Position numbers and translations under genes: made by a program | In this document: positions 14,843 to 16,316 of the stretch, piece after piece | Layout of the letters: each line of letters starts with the position of its first letter | Numbering within the stretch: position 1 is the stretch's first letter | DNA from: Asaia bogorensis | Lineage (GTDB): Bacteria > Pseudomonadota > Alphaproteobacteria > Acetobacterales > Acetobacteraceae | NCBI GenBank assembly: GCA_945886995.1 | Contig: CAMCZJ010000047.1 | Coordinates: 1 to 16,316, forward strand | Direction: 5' to 3' | Length of the DNA stretch: 16,316 nt | Notes under the pieces: model-generated | Databases searched by the model: none | What the model was told of the DNA's origin: nothing | Seen by the model: the letters and a program-made list of their open reading frames with translations, nothing else

Positions 14843-16198
14843 TCAGCCGCCGCGGCGGATGGTGTTGAGCTCGCGCTCCACCCAGGTGAGCGCCTGATCC
14901 ACGGATTCACCACCCTGCACAATGCGGGCGACGAGCTTGGTGTTCAGACCCTGATTGTACATCTGCACCGCCATCGCGGCCGGCGCCGGGGCCATGGCGA
15001 TGGAGGTCTTCGCATTGTGATGCGCGCGCACCGGGTAGTTATAGACCGAACCCACCGGCGGGCCTTCAGTTTCCCAAACCTTGAAGTCAGACATGCTGGT
15101 GAAGGGCGGAATGTCATACCCAGCGGATCCGTTGGTCTGGCGTTCCGCCTGGGCGCGATCAGACAGCCATTCCAGGAAAGCCTTGGCCGCGCCCTTGCTA
15201 CGGCTGAAATTCCAGATGCCCCAGAAATAAGGCAGATAGGCTGCAAAGCGGCCCTCCGGCCCGGAAGGCATCGGCACTGTCCAGCAGTTTTCCGCCACTT
15301 GCGGCGCATCACGCTTCGCCACCGCCCAGGCTGAAGGCGGGTTGAAGACAAGCGCTGAACGGCCGGAAATCAGCGCGCGGTTATTGCCGCCATCATCCCA
15401 GGCCCAGACATCATTGGGCAGGAAGCGGCTGATGCGTGCGCACATTTCCACCGCAGCGCGCAGCTTGGCGTTGTTGCGTACCGTGATCGTGCCCCGCGCA
15501 TCCATCATAAAGGCGCCATAGGATTCGAAAAGCGCGCCCACCCAATCCACCGCATCGGTAAAGCTGCCCATGGGCAGGCCGAAGGAGAAGCCGGCCTTGT
15601 GGCAAGCTTCCGCGGCGCGGGCGAAGGTTTCCCAATTCCATTGATCTGCGGTCGGGCCAGCCGCGTTCCGTGCCGGCCACATGGCGCGGATATCAATGCC
15701 GGCATGCTGCTGCAAAAGGTCAAAACGCACGCAAGCGGGCTTCAACTGCGTGCCGGCCACGGCCGGGATCGCTACCCAAGTGCCTGCAGGCTTGCCCAAA
15801 TATTCAGCCGCCGGGGTCACGGCGCCGTATTTCTGGGTCAGGTTGCGCATCACATCATCCACCGGTTCAAGCATGCGCTGGTGGTTGCTTGGCTCCCAGG
15901 CGGGGAAGGACATCAGATCATAGCCGGTGCGCGATTGCGCCTGGGCGTTGATCGTCAGCAGGATCTGGTTGCCGTTGGACGTGACCGTATCCATCTGCAC
16001 ATCAACGCGATTGGCCTGGCCCCATTCGGCGCAAAGCTGGCGCATAATCACATTGCCATTGGGCACCCAATGGTCCCAGAAGCCGCAGCGGAGCGTGCCG
16101 CCGGTGCCTTGGGCATGGACCATGGGGGCGGAAAGAATGCCCGCCGCCGCTACCCCAGCGCCGGAGCGCAACAGGGTACGCCTTTTGATTTCCGTCAT
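14843..16198 (-). CDS. Extracellular solute-binding protein (family 1), Tat-exported
   Basis: A 451-residue periplasmic binding protein for the ABC importer encoded downstream. The start MTEIKRRTLLRSGAGVAAAG continues to SAPMVHAQ, a twin-arginine (Tat) signal with RRTLLR, hydrophobic core and an AHA-like cleavage site near residue 29. The mature part has the family-1 (UgpB/MalE-like) pattern: TLRCGFWDHWVPNG, YDLMSFPAWEPSN, GTWVAIPAVAGTQ, NWETFARAAEACHKAG, ALISGRSALVFNPPSAW and a C-terminal AAKAFLEWLSDRAQAE. Cargo is probably a sugar, polyol or derivative, but no residue identifies it. The ATG at 16198 has a perfect AGGAGG about 8 bp upstream, fitting high expression. First gene of the six-gene operon. 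Confidence 0.93.
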   Translation of the reverse strand: MTEIKRRTLLRSGAGVAAAGILSAPMVHAQGTGGTLRCGFWDHWVPNGNVIMRQLCAEWGQANRVDVQMDTVTSNGNQILLTINAQAQSRTGYDLMSFPAWEPSNHQRMLEPVDDVMRNLTQKYGAVTPAAEYLGKPAGTWVAIPAVAGTQLKPACVRFDLLQQHAGIDIRAMWPARNAAGPTADQWNWETFARAAEACHKAGFSFGLPMGSFTDAVDWVGALFESYGAFMMDARGTITVRNNAKLRAAVEMCARISRFLPNDVWAWDDGGNNRALISGRSALVFNPPSAWAVAKRDAPQVAENCWTVPMPSGPEGRFAAYLPYFWGIWNFSRSKGAAKAFLEWLSDRAQAERQTNGSAGYDIPPFTSMSDFKVWETEGPPVGSVYNYPVRAHHNAKTSIAMAPAPAAMAVQMYNQGLNTKLVARIVQGGESVDQALTWVERELNTIRRGG

Positions 16199-16241
16199 AA
16201 TTCGGTTCCTCCTTGTTTATTCATTGTTTGCTGCCTCCCGG

Positions 16242-16254
16242 ACCGGGGCCCGGT
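16242..16254. promoter_or_regulatory. 13-bp palindrome upstream of the ABC operon (possible operator)
   Basis: ACCGGGGCCCGGT is symmetric around one central base and lies about 45 bp before the binding-protein start, where a regulator of the operon could bind. The gap from 16199 to the window end has no gene. I saw no convincing sigma-70 promoter there; TTGCAA near 16292-16297 (minus strand) followed 18 bp later by TAACCT is a weak candidate. GC-rich palindromes arise by chance, so support is low. Confidence 0.25.
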
Positions 16255-16316
16255 TAACGCTTGGGATAGGTTAGGCAAGGATTTGAGACCATTGCAACCT
16301 GTTTCGTGGCGCCCCA

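Overview
The window is a GC-rich bacterial chromosome segment with thirteen complete protein genes of normal size, one gene cut by the left edge and one 40-residue lipoprotein gene. Gene content suggests an alphaproteobacterium, most likely of the Acetobacteraceae (Roseomonas-like). The supporting signs are an lpxC of alphaproteobacterial type, a PetP/PetR-like regulator pair, a stand-alone TctC-type binding protein, and a sugar-type ABC operon joined to dehydrogenases. The taxonomic call is inference. Coding is dense, and I saw no tRNA, rRNA, CRISPR array, insertion sequence, phage gene or attachment site. No gene-free stretch exceeds 300 bases; the longest is about 220 bases, between lpxC and the phosphatase gene.

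Left part (1-2172, minus strand). The start of lpxC (lipid A synthesis) runs off the left edge. Upstream of it are a good intrinsic terminator and an AT-rich promoter. Next come a tyrosine-phosphatase-like gene and, 6 bp before it, a TctC/Bug-type periplasmic binding protein; these two look co-transcribed.

Regulatory cassette (2312-4904, plus strand). A MarR-family regulator (PetP-like), an OmpR-type response regulator (PetR-like) and a membrane histidine kinase are translationally coupled by two 4-bp overlaps. A perfect 9-bp inverted repeat brackets the predicted promoter of this operon. The operon diverges from tctC.

Metabolic middle (4905-9898). This holds methylthioadenosine phosphorylase (mtnP, minus), a tiny lipoprotein gene (plus), an SDR-family protein lacking three of the four usual catalytic residues (minus), and a gamma-glutamyltransferase-fold protein (minus). 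The last keeps its nucleophile but has lost the residues that bind the gamma-glutamyl group. A MmgE/PrpD-family gene diverges from it (plus).

Right part (9911-16198, minus strand). Six genes form one apparent operon: Tat-exported solute-binding protein, two permeases, a MalK/UgpC-type ATPase, a canonical SDR dehydrogenase and an Ldh-family (malate/lactate-type) dehydrogenase. The likely job is uptake and oxidation of a sugar, polyol or sugar acid. A perfect 10-bp stem-loop after the binding-protein gene probably sets the ratio of binding protein to permease.

I found no wholly new multi-gene system. The most notable items are the two enzyme-fold proteins with altered active sites encoded next to each other, and the promoter/operator arrangement in front of the MarR-RR-HK operon.
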